This document shows positions 21,251-30,087 of a DNA stretch of 64,000 bases, one piece after another; position 1 is the stretch's first letter, and each line of letters begins with the position of its first letter. The notes beneath the pieces are model-generated. The model was not told the origin of the DNA and did no database searches. It worked only from the letters and a program-made list of their open reading frames with translations. The translations under genes were made by a program, and so were the position numbers. Source of the stretch: JAJEFO01 sp965221845 (lineage in GTDB: Bacteria; Pseudomonadota; Alphaproteobacteria; Rhodobacterales; Rhodobacteraceae). Location: NCBI GenBank assembly GCA_965221845.1, contig OZ244919.1:2356001-2420000 (forward strand), written 5' to 3'.

Positions 21251-23160
21251 TCCCCGCCTCCCGCTTCCGCTGACTGGCCGCCGCGCCGGCTCCCGTCCTC
21301 CTGCCGGGACGGGTCCGTCAGGCCCTCTTCCGGCGCGGCGACCAGGCGAAACTCGATCCGGCGGTTCGCCTCCCTCCCCGCCGCCGTGCCGTTGTCCGCC
21401 ACCGGCAGGCTTTCGCCATAGCCCCTGGCGACCAGGCCGGCGCCCAGCACGCGCCGCGCCATGATCGCGTTCAGGACCGCGTCGGCGCGCGACTGGCTGA
21501 GCCGCTGGTTCATGGCGTCATGGCCCTGGCTGTCGGTGTGGCCGCCGATCTCCAGCCCGATCCCGTCGCATTCGCGGAGAATGTCCGCGATCGCGTCGAT
21601 GGTTTCCGCGGCATCGTCCTCCAGCACGCTGGACGAGGGGCTGAACGTGATCTTCTTCCTGCCGGCCGCCTCGTTCACGCGCGCCAGGCATTCCGCGGGC
21701 GCCGGCGGTTCGGTCCGCGACTCGCCGGCCTCGAGAATCGAGACGTCAATTTCGTAGGACGCGCCGGCCTCCAGCCTGTCCGAAAGGATCCCCGCGATGG
21801 CGGACCGCGCGCCCTCCATGGCAGCGTTGCCGGAAACCGTGACGTTGCCGGGAGTCACGCTGACGATTCCGTTGTTCAGAAACCGCATCGCCTCCAGCGC
21901 CGCCAGCACGCGCTGCGTCCAGCCGTCCGGCAGGTCCTGCGCCAGGACAGTGGCGGCGTGGACGCGACCGCTCCCCAGGTTGGCGGCGGCAAGGCTCGCG
22001 ACGGCCGCGCGGACCGAATCGCTTCCAAGCCTTCCGCGAAGCTGGACATGCCCTTCGGGCGACAGGATCGCGATGAATTCCGGCGGACTGCCCTCGCCGT
22101 CCTCGCCGGCCCCCTCGAGCAGGATCGCCTTCAGCGAGAAGACCGGCGGAAGCGCGGCCTCAAGCGCGGCCGACGCAAGCTCGAACCGCGGGAGCGGCGT
22201 TCCGGCCTCCGCCGCCAGCGTGACGTCAGCATCGGACATCGTGAAGCTGCCGCCGCCGAGCCCGGCCGCGGCGCCGATTCCCGCCACCGCCGCCTCGCCC
22301 CATCTGGTCGAGGGCGTTCCGAGGGCCAGGATGCATGTCGCGTCATCGCCGAGCCCCGCGTTTCGCGCGGCCTCCAGGATTGCGGCCCGCGCCGCCTCGC
22401 TGTCAGCGGCGCAGGCGTCGAGGCGCGCGCCGTCGCCGTCGACGTGGAACCTGAACGAGAACGGCGCGACGACCGGGCGCGGCGTCGAGATGCCCAGGGC
22501 AAGCTCCGTGCCTGCAGGGGCGTCCCGGCGCAGCGCCCTTTCCAGCTCCCGCCTTTCATCGGCGTCCTCGGCCACGGCTTCGATCGCGACCCGCGCAGCC
22601 GAAATCGACACCTTGACGCGCGGCAGGAGCCCGAGCGCCTTGATGCCGAAGGTCACCGCACGGTGCCAGCCGTCGGCCGGCTCGAAGTCAGCGGTGCCGA
22701 GCGAGTCCGACACCGGCGCGCCATCCACGCGCTCCCGCACCCGCGACACGACGCTTTCGGCCTCTGCCGACGACGGCACGAGGCCGGCAAGCGAGACGCC
22801 TCCCTCATGCCGCAGGATCTCGATCAGGAATTCGGGCCGCCGGACCGTCACCGGGTCTGCGACGTCCATGCGGTCCGTGACGCGCGCCGAACTGGCTGCG
22901 CGACCTGCCGCCGAGAGCGCGGCAAACCGCGTCGCCTCGTCCGGGGCGACGCCACTCAAGGTGACGTGCAGGCCGTCGACCCGGACGACCGCCCATTCGT
23001 GGCCCGACCGGGAGAGCGCGTCGTCCACGCTCCTCAGGGTCCTTGCCTCGACAGCGTTCCTTGCCCAGACCGCCGCCGCCAGGCACAGGGCCGCGCCTGC
23101 CGCCAGCGCCAGCGCATGCGGGACGGCGCGCAGACGCGAAACTGTCCGCGGGAAGGTCAT
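21247..23160 (-). CDS. OmpA-family protein with N-terminal membrane anchor and BON-like repeats
   Basis: 637 residues. It starts with a basic stretch and one transmembrane helix (ALALAAGAALCLAAAVWA). A long middle region repeats BON-like modules (for example VVRVDGLHVTLSGVAPDEATRF). The C-terminal ~130 residues are a clear OmpA peptidoglycan-binding domain: KITFSPSSSVLEDDAAETID, GLEIGGHTDSQGHDAMNQRL, SQSRADAV, GYGESLPVADN and ANRRIEFRLV. It probably tethers the envelope to peptidoglycan. The tail after the OmpA domain is charged and Gly-rich. It is translationally coupled to the downstream coiled-coil gene. Confidence 0.85.
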   Translation of the reverse strand: MTFPRTVSRLRAVPHALALAAGAALCLAAAVWARNAVEARTLRSVDDALSRSGHEWAVVRVDGLHVTLSGVAPDEATRFAALSAAGRAASSARVTDRMDVADPVTVRRPEFLIEILRHEGGVSLAGLVPSSAEAESVVSRVRERVDGAPVSDSLGTADFEPADGWHRAVTFGIKALGLLPRVKVSISAARVAIEAVAEDADERRELERALRRDAPAGTELALGISTPRPVVAPFSFRFHVDGDGARLDACAADSEAARAAILEAARNAGLGDDATCILALGTPSTRWGEAAVAGIGAAAGLGGGSFTMSDADVTLAAEAGTPLPRFELASAALEAALPPVFSLKAILLEGAGEDGEGSPPEFIAILSPEGHVQLRGRLGSDSVRAAVASLAAANLGSGRVHAATVLAQDLPDGWTQRVLAALEAMRFLNNGIVSVTPGNVTVSGNAAMEGARSAIAGILSDRLEAGASYEIDVSILEAGESRTEPPAPAECLARVNEAAGRKKITFSPSSSVLEDDAAETIDAIADILRECDGIGLEIGGHTDSQGHDAMNQRLSQSRADAVLNAIMARRVLGAGLVARGYGESLPVADNGTAAGREANRRIEFRLVAAPEEGLTDPSRQEDGSRRGGQSAEAGGGE

Positions 23161-23194
23161 GGTCCCTTGTAGTCTTCGGCCCGGCCCCGCGCAA

Positions 23195-24151
23195 TCAGAG
23201 GAACGCGGCCACGCCGAGGGAAAGGGCCGGGATCAGCCCCGCTTCGCGGTTCGCCCGAAAGACAGCCAGGCACCGGCCGGGGTCGTCGACGTCCAGCCGC
23301 GTGACCTGCCAGGCCAGATGCAGCCCGAACGCGAGAGTCCCGGCCAGCAGGACCCCGAGCCGCAGAATGCCTGCATCGGGGCCGGCAGCGCCGGCAAGTC
23401 CGATGCCGAGAACGGCGGTCGACGCGACGAGGAAGCACGCCAGCCAGCGCCTTGCGACCGTCCCGAAGAGGCGCGCCGTGGACCTCACGCCGATGGCTGC
23501 GTCATCCCTGCTGTCCTGAAAGGCGTAGATCGTGTCGTAGAACAGCGTCCAGGCGATCCCGGCCGCGTAGATGGCGAAGGCCGGCCAGGCGAGGCTCCCG
23601 GCGGCCGCCGCCCAGGCGAGAAGAGCGCCCCAGTTGAACGCAAGTCCCAGGAACGCCTGCGGCCACCACGTGAACCGCTTCGCAAACGGATAGACCAGCA
23701 CCAGGCCCACGGATGCGAGGCCCAGCAGGATGGCCGCGCTCCCGAACGTCAGGAGGACAAGCAGCGCCGCCAGCGCCTGCGCCGTCATCCATGCCGCCGC
23801 CCGGCCGACGGAGACCTGGCCCGACGGAATCGGCCGCGACCGGGTGCGTTCAACCCTGGCATCGAACCTGCGGTCGGCGATGTCGTTCCATGTGCATCCG
23901 GCCCCCCGCATCAGCCAGGCCCCGACGGCGCACCCGGTTCCGATCCACGCATGCTGCAGTGTCAGAGCGCCTTCATGCATCGAGGCCGCCCCAAGCCCCC
24001 ACCAACATGGCAGCAGGAGAAGCCAGGTCCCGATCGGCCTGTCCGCCCTGCTGAGCCGCAGGTAGGGACGCGCCGCCAAGGGCGCCCGGCGATCGACCCA
24101 GTTGCCCGGAACCGCGTCTGCCACTTGTCCGTCTGGCGCCCCTTCGGTCAT
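23195..24151 (-). CDS. ubiA: 4-hydroxybenzoate octaprenyltransferase UbiA
   Basis: About 318 residues, a polytopic UbiA prenyltransferase. The first Asp-rich motif is NDIADRRFDARVERTRSRP and the second YDTIYAFQDSRDDAAIGVRS; both bind Mg-prenyl diphosphate. PIGTWLLLLPCWWGL is the typical first helix. It prenylates 4-hydroxybenzoate in ubiquinone synthesis at the inner membrane. ATG 24151 was chosen over the longer open frame because the upstream sequence belongs to the divergent rsmE. The start codons meet as CATATG, so the genes must share a very short or overlapping promoter region. Confidence 0.95.
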   Translation of the reverse strand: MTEGAPDGQVADAVPGNWVDRRAPLAARPYLRLSRADRPIGTWLLLLPCWWGLGAASMHEGALTLQHAWIGTGCAVGAWLMRGAGCTWNDIADRRFDARVERTRSRPIPSGQVSVGRAAAWMTAQALAALLVLLTFGSAAILLGLASVGLVLVYPFAKRFTWWPQAFLGLAFNWGALLAWAAAAGSLAWPAFAIYAAGIAWTLFYDTIYAFQDSRDDAAIGVRSTARLFGTVARRWLACFLVASTAVLGIGLAGAAGPDAGILRLGVLLAGTLAFGLHLAWQVTRLDVDDPGRCLAVFRANREAGLIPALSLGVAAFL

Positions 24152-24163
24152 ATGGTTCCGGCC

Positions 24164-24886
24164 ATGAATCGCGCTAAGGTCAGGATGTACGTACAGCACC
24201 CGCTGGGCGAGGGACAGTCCGTTGCGCTTGCACGAAACCAGGCGCGTTACGCGTTCTCCGTAATGCGCCTTGCCGTCGGGGACCGCCTCGCCGTCTTCAA
24301 CGGCCATGACGGCGAGTGGGAGGCGGAAGTCGCGAGCGCGGGGAAGCGGGACGGAACCCTCGTGTGCCGGATCCAAAGCGCCGGCCAGCGGCATCCGCCG
24401 GACCTCTGGCTGCTCTTTGCGCCGGTCAAGAAGGCCCGGACCGACTTCATCGTGGAAAAGGCGGCGGAAATGGGCGCGGCCCGCATCATGCCGGTCCGAA
24501 CCGCATTCACCGTCGCCGGCAGGATCCGGAGGGATCGGCTGCAGGCCCACGCGATTGAAGCGGCGGAGCAGTGCGGGGAAACCAGCGTGCCCCGCGTCGA
24601 GGAGCTGTCGGCGCTCGCACCAGCCCTGGAGGCATGGCCCGAAGGGCGGCGGCTGATGTTTTGCGACGAAGCGCTCGTGGACGTGGCGGCGACCCTCTCG
24701 GGCGACGCCGGCCCCTGGGCCATCCTGGTCGGGCCGGAAGGCGGGTTCTCCGAAGCGGAGCGCCGCATGATCCGCGCGATGCCGCAGACGGTTGCGGTCT
24801 CGCTGGGTCCGCGCGTCCTGCGCGCAGACACGGCCGCCGTCGCGGCAATGGCCCTCTGGCAGTCAAGCCTCGGCGACTGGCAGTGA
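24164..24886 (+). CDS. rsmE: 16S rRNA (uracil(1498)-N3)-methyltransferase RsmE
   Basis: About 240 residues with an N-terminal PUA-like domain (RMYVQHPLGEGQSVALAR) and a C-terminal SPOUT knot. FAPVKKARTDFIVEKAAEMG, AAEQCGETSVP, LVGPEGGFSEAERR and LGPRVLRADTAAVAAMAL are the family signatures; the last two bind SAM. It methylates U1498 in 16S rRNA. ATG 24164 (MNRAKVRMY) is preferred; ATG 24152, in frame, would abut the ubiA start codon. In relatives gshA follows directly; here 7.6 kb of mobile DNA intervenes. Confidence 0.94.
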   Translation: MNRAKVRMYVQHPLGEGQSVALARNQARYAFSVMRLAVGDRLAVFNGHDGEWEAEVASAGKRDGTLVCRIQSAGQRHPPDLWLLFAPVKKARTDFIVEKAAEMGAARIMPVRTAFTVAGRIRRDRLQAHAIEAAEQCGETSVPRVEELSALAPALEAWPEGRRLMFCDEALVDVAATLSGDAGPWAILVGPEGGFSEAERRMIRAMPQTVAVSLGPRVLRADTAAVAAMALWQSSLGDWQ

Positions 24887-25839
24887 CGCAGTCCCGCCCC
24901 TCGCGCGCTGACGTCCTGCCCCGGGGCGCCGCCGCCGGGGACGTGCCGCCGGCCTGCGCCGTCCGGGGACCGGGCCCTGCAAACGGATTCCGTGACGCCT
25001 GCGGCCCGGCTTGCCGGAGAGGCTGGCTGGCGCGAAGCCGGGGCCGTCCGCCCGCGCGAGGGGACGTCCCGCGGCATGGTCCTGCGGAGGCGCGCGCCCT
25101 GCCGCCCGGGTGGCGGGAAGCGGCTCCCTCGGGCATCGCCCCGCCCCGTCGCCTTCGGGCGGCGGCCTCGAGGGCAGGGCCGGTGCGGGACCCGTCCCGC
25201 GCCGCGGCACTTGCTTGCGCGACACTTTCGCCGGAGGCGTGCAGGGGGGGCCGCCTGCTGGCAGCGGCACGGGCAGGGTCGATGCGCGCGGAGTCGCCTG
25301 CTTCCGCGCGTCCGGACGAGGGCGGGATTCGATCAAGGGCCTCTTGCAGGAGATCGTCGGCCGTGACGGAAGGCGCTTCGCGATTTCGGGGAGCGCGGAC
25401 AGCGGGGCGACATCACCCGGCGCCTTCGCCGCGCCGGCCTGGGGCGGATGCGCGGGCCACAATCCGGATGCGGACGGAGCGGCTCTCCCGGGACGCCGCC
25501 GCAGGCCACGGCTGATTTTTTCTCCGCGAGCCTTGACGAGAGCTTTTGGCGACCTGGCAATTCATCCTGCAGCCGGTTCGGCAGTTTCGGCGGCAATTCC
25601 GTGACCTGGCCCCCGCTTTCCCGCCTGTGCGTGATTGCGGGCATGCCGACCGGCCCGCCTGACGCTGCCAGGCAGGCTCTTTCGCCTGATCCGGAGTGGC
25701 CGGTTGCGTCGCCGCGCGGCGGACCGGCGTGGCTGCGTGTTCCGGACGGGCCTGAGCCGGTCGGGCACGAGGCGCGGGTTCCGGTCCGGTCCCTGACCGT
25801 CGGCGCGACCGGCTTGCCGCGCCCGAGGACGGGACCGGT
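24887..25839. other. GC-rich non-coding stretch after rsmE, decayed mobile DNA likely
   Basis: About 950 bp without a frame I can tie to a protein family. Base composition is extreme (long runs of CGG, GCC and GGG words) and open frames exist in several phases on both strands, as in the recognisable transposase relics nearby. It leads into the ISAs1-type relic and is best treated as eroded mobile-element DNA. Confidence 0.45.
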
Positions 25840-26452
25840 CGCCAGTCTCCTGAGACAGCCGGGTTTTCCGGGCCATGTCCGGTGCGGACCCTGCACCTGT
25901 CCTCGTTCCACGTCGCCTGATCGTCCAGAATCCTGTGGACACGATTCTCGCATGAACAATGCGCGCGGCTGAAGGCAGGAAGGGCCTCGGCGCCGGCGGT
26001 CTCGGGCGTGTGGCTCGTGATGCCGTAGACGATCTCGACGCTCCGCCTGCCAGGCTTGGCGGACATTCCGTTCCGGGCGCATCGGCATTCCCTTGCGGTT
26101 CGCTTGATCATGAACACCTGCTCGACCCACGGGAAGGCGATCCCGGTCACCGGATCCGTGGAGGTCCGGATCTCGCGCCGCTCGATCCGACCGTGCTCCG
26201 GCTGCGGCGAGCGGGTCGCGAAGTCCACCGGTCTCGGGGACTGCGAACCGAAGCGGCCCCTGATCTCCTTGAGCAGGTTTTCCGGCTGCCCTTGGCGACG
26301 AACACGAAGCGGGCGCCCCGGCCATGCAGGCAGGCGGAGATCCCGGTCCGGGCGGGAAGCGCGTCGGCGATGTCCGGGACCAGGTCCACGGACGCTGGCT
26401 GGCGCGAGGCGTCGTGCGGCGTCGTGGCGCTGGTCGACGCCGAAGGGAACAT
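25840..26452 (-). pseudogene. ISAs1-family transposase relic
   Basis: On the minus strand two frames together give ISAs1-type transposase. One frame has LPARTGISACLHGRGARFVF followed by VAKGS, where family members read as a VKGNQ-type motif. The other has KGQPENLLKEIRGRFGS, the hallmark EHGRIERREIRTSTD, then FPWVEQVFMIKR, IVYGITSHTPETAGAEALPA, CENRVHRILDDQATWNEDRC and RVRTGHGPENPAV. Only the C-terminal two thirds is present and at least one frameshift separates the blocks. Several conserved residues are altered. It abuts the 5' end of the ISKra4-type relic on the opposite strand, so one element probably truncated the other. Confidence 0.6.
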
Positions 26453-26489
26453 GCCGGGAGCCGATGCTTCGGGCGCCTCCCGGAGCGGG

Positions 26490-26915
26490 GCGAGGCGAGC
26501 CTGAAGCCGCAGCCGAGGCCGAGGCGCTGCACTGGCTGGAACGCAACCCCGACCTGAGGCCTGCGGCGGTCGCGGACGGCGCGAAGGACAGCTGGCCCTT
26601 CCTGGAATCGCTGTGCCCCGATGTCATGCCTGTCGATTTCCGGCACGCGGCCCGGCATCCGGGCGCCGCGGCCGACGCCGCCTTCGGCCCGGACACGGCA
26701 CAGGGAACGGCGTGGTTCGGGAAGTGGCGGCACGTCCTGCGCCACGGTCCCGGGGGGCGCCGGCAGGGCGGTCGACGCGCTGCGGCACCTGCTGCGGAAG
26801 GGGAAGGGAGCCGAGGACATCCAGCGGGAACTCGCCTTCTTCCGCAGCAACCGCCGCCGCATGGAGTGCGCGGACGCCGCCGAAGCCGGCTACGCCATCG
26901 GCTCCGGATCCGTGG
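26490..26915 (+). pseudogene. ISKra4-family transposase, 5' segment (interrupted)
   Basis: Reads EALHWLERNPDLRPAAV, ADGAKDSWPFLESL, DVMPVDFRHAARHPG, DAAFGPDTAQGTAWFGKWRH, then after a frameshift at a G run (about 26752-26757) VDALRHLLRKGKGAEDIQRE, LAFFRSNRRRMECADAAE and AGYAIGSGSV. These are the ordered motifs of ISKra4 transposases up to the GSG(S/V)VEAANK active-site region. The protein stops exactly where the recombinase element begins. The continuation, VEAANKVLVTARMKRSGQ, is found 2.8 kb away at 29731, in register. The N-terminal part is missing, cut at the junction with the ISAs1 relic. Confidence 0.75.
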
Positions 26916-27024
26916 AGACAAGGGACTCATGATGCGCACCTCTCCATGTCATGGAAATACTTGATGTTCCGATGGCGGGGAACGCTTTCCGCGCCCCCGG
27001 CATTGCCGCGTCTGGTGACCGGCC

Positions 27025-29270
27025 TCATGTCTGGCACCCGCATTCCTGCGCGGGTCCGCCATCCGACCTGGCATCGAACAGGGACGGCTGCGCCGGATTC
27101 CGCTCCGGGGAAAGATCATCGATCTTGACAACCCAGGGGGCGCCCCTGCACGCCTGCCAAGCTGGCAGCCTTCCGCTCGCGATCCGGCTGACGACCGTCC
27201 GGTCGCGAACGCCAGGGATTCTGGCCGCCTCGCGCACGCCAACCTCGCCGCGCTCCTTTTCCTCGCCTTCGCGGCAGGCCGGAATCTTGCGGTACGCGCG
27301 GAAGCTGGCGACATTCGCCTTCCGCCAGCGACGGCCCTTGCCGGTGAGCCGGCCGCTGCGGTTGAGCATCGCGGCGATGGTCTCGTCGGGCGCCTGCCGG
27401 GCGAGCGCCGTCATGATCGCCGACGTCTCCTCGCCGGTGACGTGACGGTGCCTGCCCGATGGGGGCTTTTCGACGGAGATCTCGCTGTGATCGCCTCCCT
27501 GCCAATGCAAGACAAGCCGGACACGCCGGTCCTCGACATGCGCCAGCGCCTCGACGAGGGCGGCGCGCAGGATCCGCTTGCGGATCTCCGGCGAGACCCG
27601 TTCGTGGCACCAAGCCAGTTCAAGGCTGGCGCCGAGATCAAGGCAGGCAACCCGCTTCGCGTCACCCATGCGGAACGCCTGGCCAGCCTCCTGGACCCGT
27701 TCCAGCGCCGCCTCCATCTCCGACGCCGCGATCAGGCGTCCGTTCCACCGACGCTCAAGTTCGGCCGCGACCTGCCGGTTCTCGGGGTCGACCTCGTCGA
27801 ATTTCCGGAACGCCCGGCCGGCCTCGTAGCGGGCCCGTTCCAGGGCCAGTTCCGCCTGCCGGACGGCATCCGACTTCGCCGCGCGATCCTCGTTGATCGC
27901 CCGCAGCGCCGCCTCCATGGCGACCGGCTCGACCGCTCGCAGCAGCGCCTCGCCCACGGCCTCGTCCACGCGGCGGCCGCCGAACCCGATGCACTTGTCG
28001 TCGCCGCGGTTCACAGCTCCGTTTCCGCAGGTGTAGCGGAACGTGTTCCATCTTCCGGAGCAGGTGACCGTCAGCTTGCGTCCACAGCGGCCGCAACGCA
28101 GAAGCCCTGCAAGCAGGGCGGCGCCACCGCGAACCGCGCCGCGCGCGCCTTCACGGCCCGATGCCTGGGCATTGTCCGCAATCACCTGCCGGTTCCGCTC
28201 GTACCTTTCCCAGCTGATGCAGCCCTCATGCGCGCGTCCTTGATCAAGATCGCCCGGTCCTACGGGCGCGGGATCTTCCTCTGCACGGCGCGCTTGCGCC
28301 CGTCGCGCAACTCCGTCCGCATGACGCTGCGGCCGAATGCGCAGGCGCCGGCGTAGACCGGGTTCTCCACGATGTCGCGGACCCGGCTGCAGGTCGGACG
28401 GGTCCAGCTCACCCAATGGCATTCGGTTAAGGCGGTTCGCCACCTGATGAGCGTGAATTGGCATTTCGCCAATACTATATATTGTAGTTGATTATTGAAA
28501 ATTGTCTGTATATTGTATACAATCTTGTCACGCATCTACTTTGGCGGCATGGGAAACCGTTAACCGAATGCCATTGCCAGCTCACCTCCCGTCCCGTGCC
28601 GGCCGTACGGCCGGACCGGCAACTCGATCCCCTCGTGGAGAAGCCAGAGCATCACCTGCCGCAGGCTCTGAAGCTCGTCGAACTTGTGGAACGCCAGTTC
28701 CAGGACCGAACGGACCCGCTCGTCCGGATCCTTCTCGATCCGTTCCTCGCCGACGCGCACGCAGCCCGTCGGAACCGACGAGAACAGCGCACCCCGCTCG
28801 GCCTTGCGAAGCTTGCCTTCCATCATCCTGCGCCGGATGTTCGACGCCTCGAGCTCGCTCATCGCGCCCTGGACCCCGAGCATGAGACGGTCCGACGGAA
28901 TCCGTGGGTCGCAGACCGACTGCTCGTCGGCCAGGAGACAGCCGACGATGCCGCAGTGGTCTATCAGACGGTGCCACTCGGTTCCGTTTCGAGCGAGCCT
29001 TGTCGCGTCCACCGCCAAGATGATGCCGATCTCGCCCCGGCAGACCGCCGCAAGCATGCGGTCGAAGCCCGGACGTGCGCCGCCGCCGCCCGAACGGCCC
29101 AGGTCCTCGTCGATCACGATCGGTTCCGGCCATCCCAGGGCTCCGGCCCGGTCCTGGAGGCCATACTGCCACTCACGGCTGCCGGGATTGGCGAGAACCC
29201 GCTTCATGGAGGACTGGCGGACGCAGACGATCGCTTCGCGGGAAAGATGATCAACCGTGATCCTGCTCAT
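27025..29270 (-). pseudogene. Large serine recombinase, split by a small insertion and frameshifts
   Basis: The N-terminal resolvase domain (ATG 29270) has the catalytic serine in CVRQSSMKRVLAN, then DEDLGRSGGGGARPGFDRML, EIGIILAVDATRLARNG and MLGVQGAMSELEASNIRRRM. It runs to GRHGTGGELAM, where the 163-bp insert interrupts it. After the insert the recombinase domain continues in another frame (SWTRPTCSRV, VENPVYAGACAFGRS). It then changes frame again (ISWERYERNRQVIADN) into the zinc ribbon LLRCGRCGRKLTVTCSG with RYTCGN, and a coiled-coil C-terminus (RQAELALERARYEAGR). It would catalyse integration and excision of the surrounding element. With an insertion and two frame changes it should be inactive. 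Confidence 0.8.
28414..28576. mobile_element. 163-bp MITE-like insertion with 17-bp terminal inverted repeats and 10-bp target duplication
   Basis: The ends are perfect inverted repeats, CAATGGCATTCGGTTAA at 28414-28430 and its complement at 28560-28576. Direct repeats of CCAGCTCACC flank it exactly (28404-28413 and 28577-28586). The interior is strikingly AT-rich for this window (around 28460-28540) and encodes nothing. This is the structure of a non-autonomous transposon. The TIR length and 10-bp duplication would suit an IS4-type parent, which is inference. It disrupts the recombinase gene. Confidence 0.85.
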
Positions 29271-29484
29271 CCCGCACCTCCTTCGCGTCGGGCCTCCGGC
29301 CGGTCGCTGCCTGCCTGATCATCTCCGCGACCAGCAGCACCAGCCGCTCCCGCCTCTCCCCCTTCAACAGTCCGTCCGGGCTCTCCTCCTCCCGGTCGAA
29401 CAGCGCTCTCTGGCGAACCTCCAGTCCCGTCGCCCCCTCCTTCTGCTCCGTCAACGGACATGAGAAAGTCAGACACGATGTCAT
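29251..29484 (-). CDS. Small accessory ORF of the recombinase element
   Basis: 77 codons with an acidic/basic helical C-terminus (ERLVLLVAEMIRQAATG and DAKEVRDEQDHG). The stop overlaps the recombinase start by 20 bp, as is common in recombinase cassettes where a short protein is translated just before the recombinase. No function is known. Coupling to the recombinase is the only support, so it may be spurious. Confidence 0.4.
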   Translation of the reverse strand: MTSCLTFSCPLTEQKEGATGLEVRQRALFDREEESPDGLLKGERRERLVLLVAEMIRQAATGRRPDAKEVRDEQDHG

Positions 29485-29699
29485 GGACGTGAACCAGCGC
29501 CCGGGGCGCGATCCCTGGCCGGAGGACGGTCGGAAACAGTTCCGCTTCAGGTCGCGTCATCCAGTCCTGCAGGGTCAGCGGGGATCCGTCCGGCAAGCGG
29601 CAGACAAGCAAGGTCGAACTTGCCGACGTGCCGCGCCGCACGAGCACGACCGACTCGCCGTGACGGGGATGGTGCCGGTGCCGGACGGTTAGCCGGGCA
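29476..29699 (-). pseudogene. Y4bD/Y4pK-like fragment at the start of the recombinase element
   Basis: The frame reads LTVRHRHHPRHGESVVLVRR, LLVCRLPDGSPLTLQDWMTR and APRALVHVHDIVSDFLMS. This resembles the small Y4bD/Y4pK-type proteins found ahead of serine recombinases in rhizobial plasmids. No good start codon is visible and the frame runs on without a natural stop, so it is probably damaged. Its position at the head of a recombinase operon is what supports the call. Confidence 0.4.
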
Positions 29700-29730
29700 C
29701 CCTTTCCGTGGGCATTGTCATCAGGTGGTC

Positions 29731-29957
29731 GAGGCAGCGAACAAGGTCCTGGTGACGGCCCGGATGAAGCGATCGGGGCAGGGCCGGGGCCGCGACGGCG
29801 GCCAGGGCGCCCGGCCTTCCGGTCGCTGCCCGGGTCCGGACGCTTCGACCGGGCCTGGGCCGCGCTGGCGCCGCGCACGGGCCGCCACGGCGGCTGGAAG
29901 CCACCGGAATGCGCCAACGACGATCGCCCGGTGGCGCAGGTCGCGCGCGCCGCGTGA
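29731..29957 (+). pseudogene. ISKra4-family transposase, 3' segment
   Basis: Begins VEAANKVLVTARMKRSGQGR, the direct continuation of the 5' segment at 26490-26915. A frameshift follows, then FRSLPGSGRFDRAWAALAP and the C-terminus WKPPECANDDRPVAQVARAA, which resembles the usual ISKra4 end. The gap to the 5' segment is exactly the serine-recombinase element. Confidence 0.75.
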
Positions 29958-29976
29958 TTCGCAGGCGGAACATCAG

Positions 29977-29995
29977 TGGTTCAAAAAGTGAACCA
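29977..29995. repeat. 7-bp inverted repeat near the ISKra4 3' end
   Basis: TGGTTCA and TGAACCA separated by AAAAG. It lies between the end of the ISKra4 relic and the secreted-protein gene at 30088. It may be an IS terminus or an operator for the secreted gene; nothing in the sequence decides between these. Confidence 0.4.
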
Positions 29996-30087
29996 TACGA
30001 GAATCACACCCCACTCCGAAATCCCGCTTCCCTTCCGACAGCAAAGACTGTAGAGTGGGGAGAGCAACACAACCGGAAGGATTCAAC

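Larger units (their letters stand above)
26916..29730. mobile_element. Serine-recombinase element inserted in an ISKra4-type transposase gene
   Basis: The element is bounded by the sequence GTGG at both ends (26912-26915 and 29727-29730). Removing 26916-29730 rejoins the transposase codons as GSV-VEAANK without loss of a base. It carries, on the minus strand, a small Y4bD/Y4pK-like frame, a short accessory ORF and a broken large serine recombinase. The 4-bp GTGG is the most that can be proposed as the recombination core. A 163-bp repeat-bounded insert (28414-28576) lies inside the recombinase gene, so three mobile elements are nested. Confidence 0.7.

Noticed and set aside
21797..24163. Very long upstream extension of the rsmE frame
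   Set aside because: It runs antisense through the OmpA-family and ubiA genes; RsmE homology begins at 24164.
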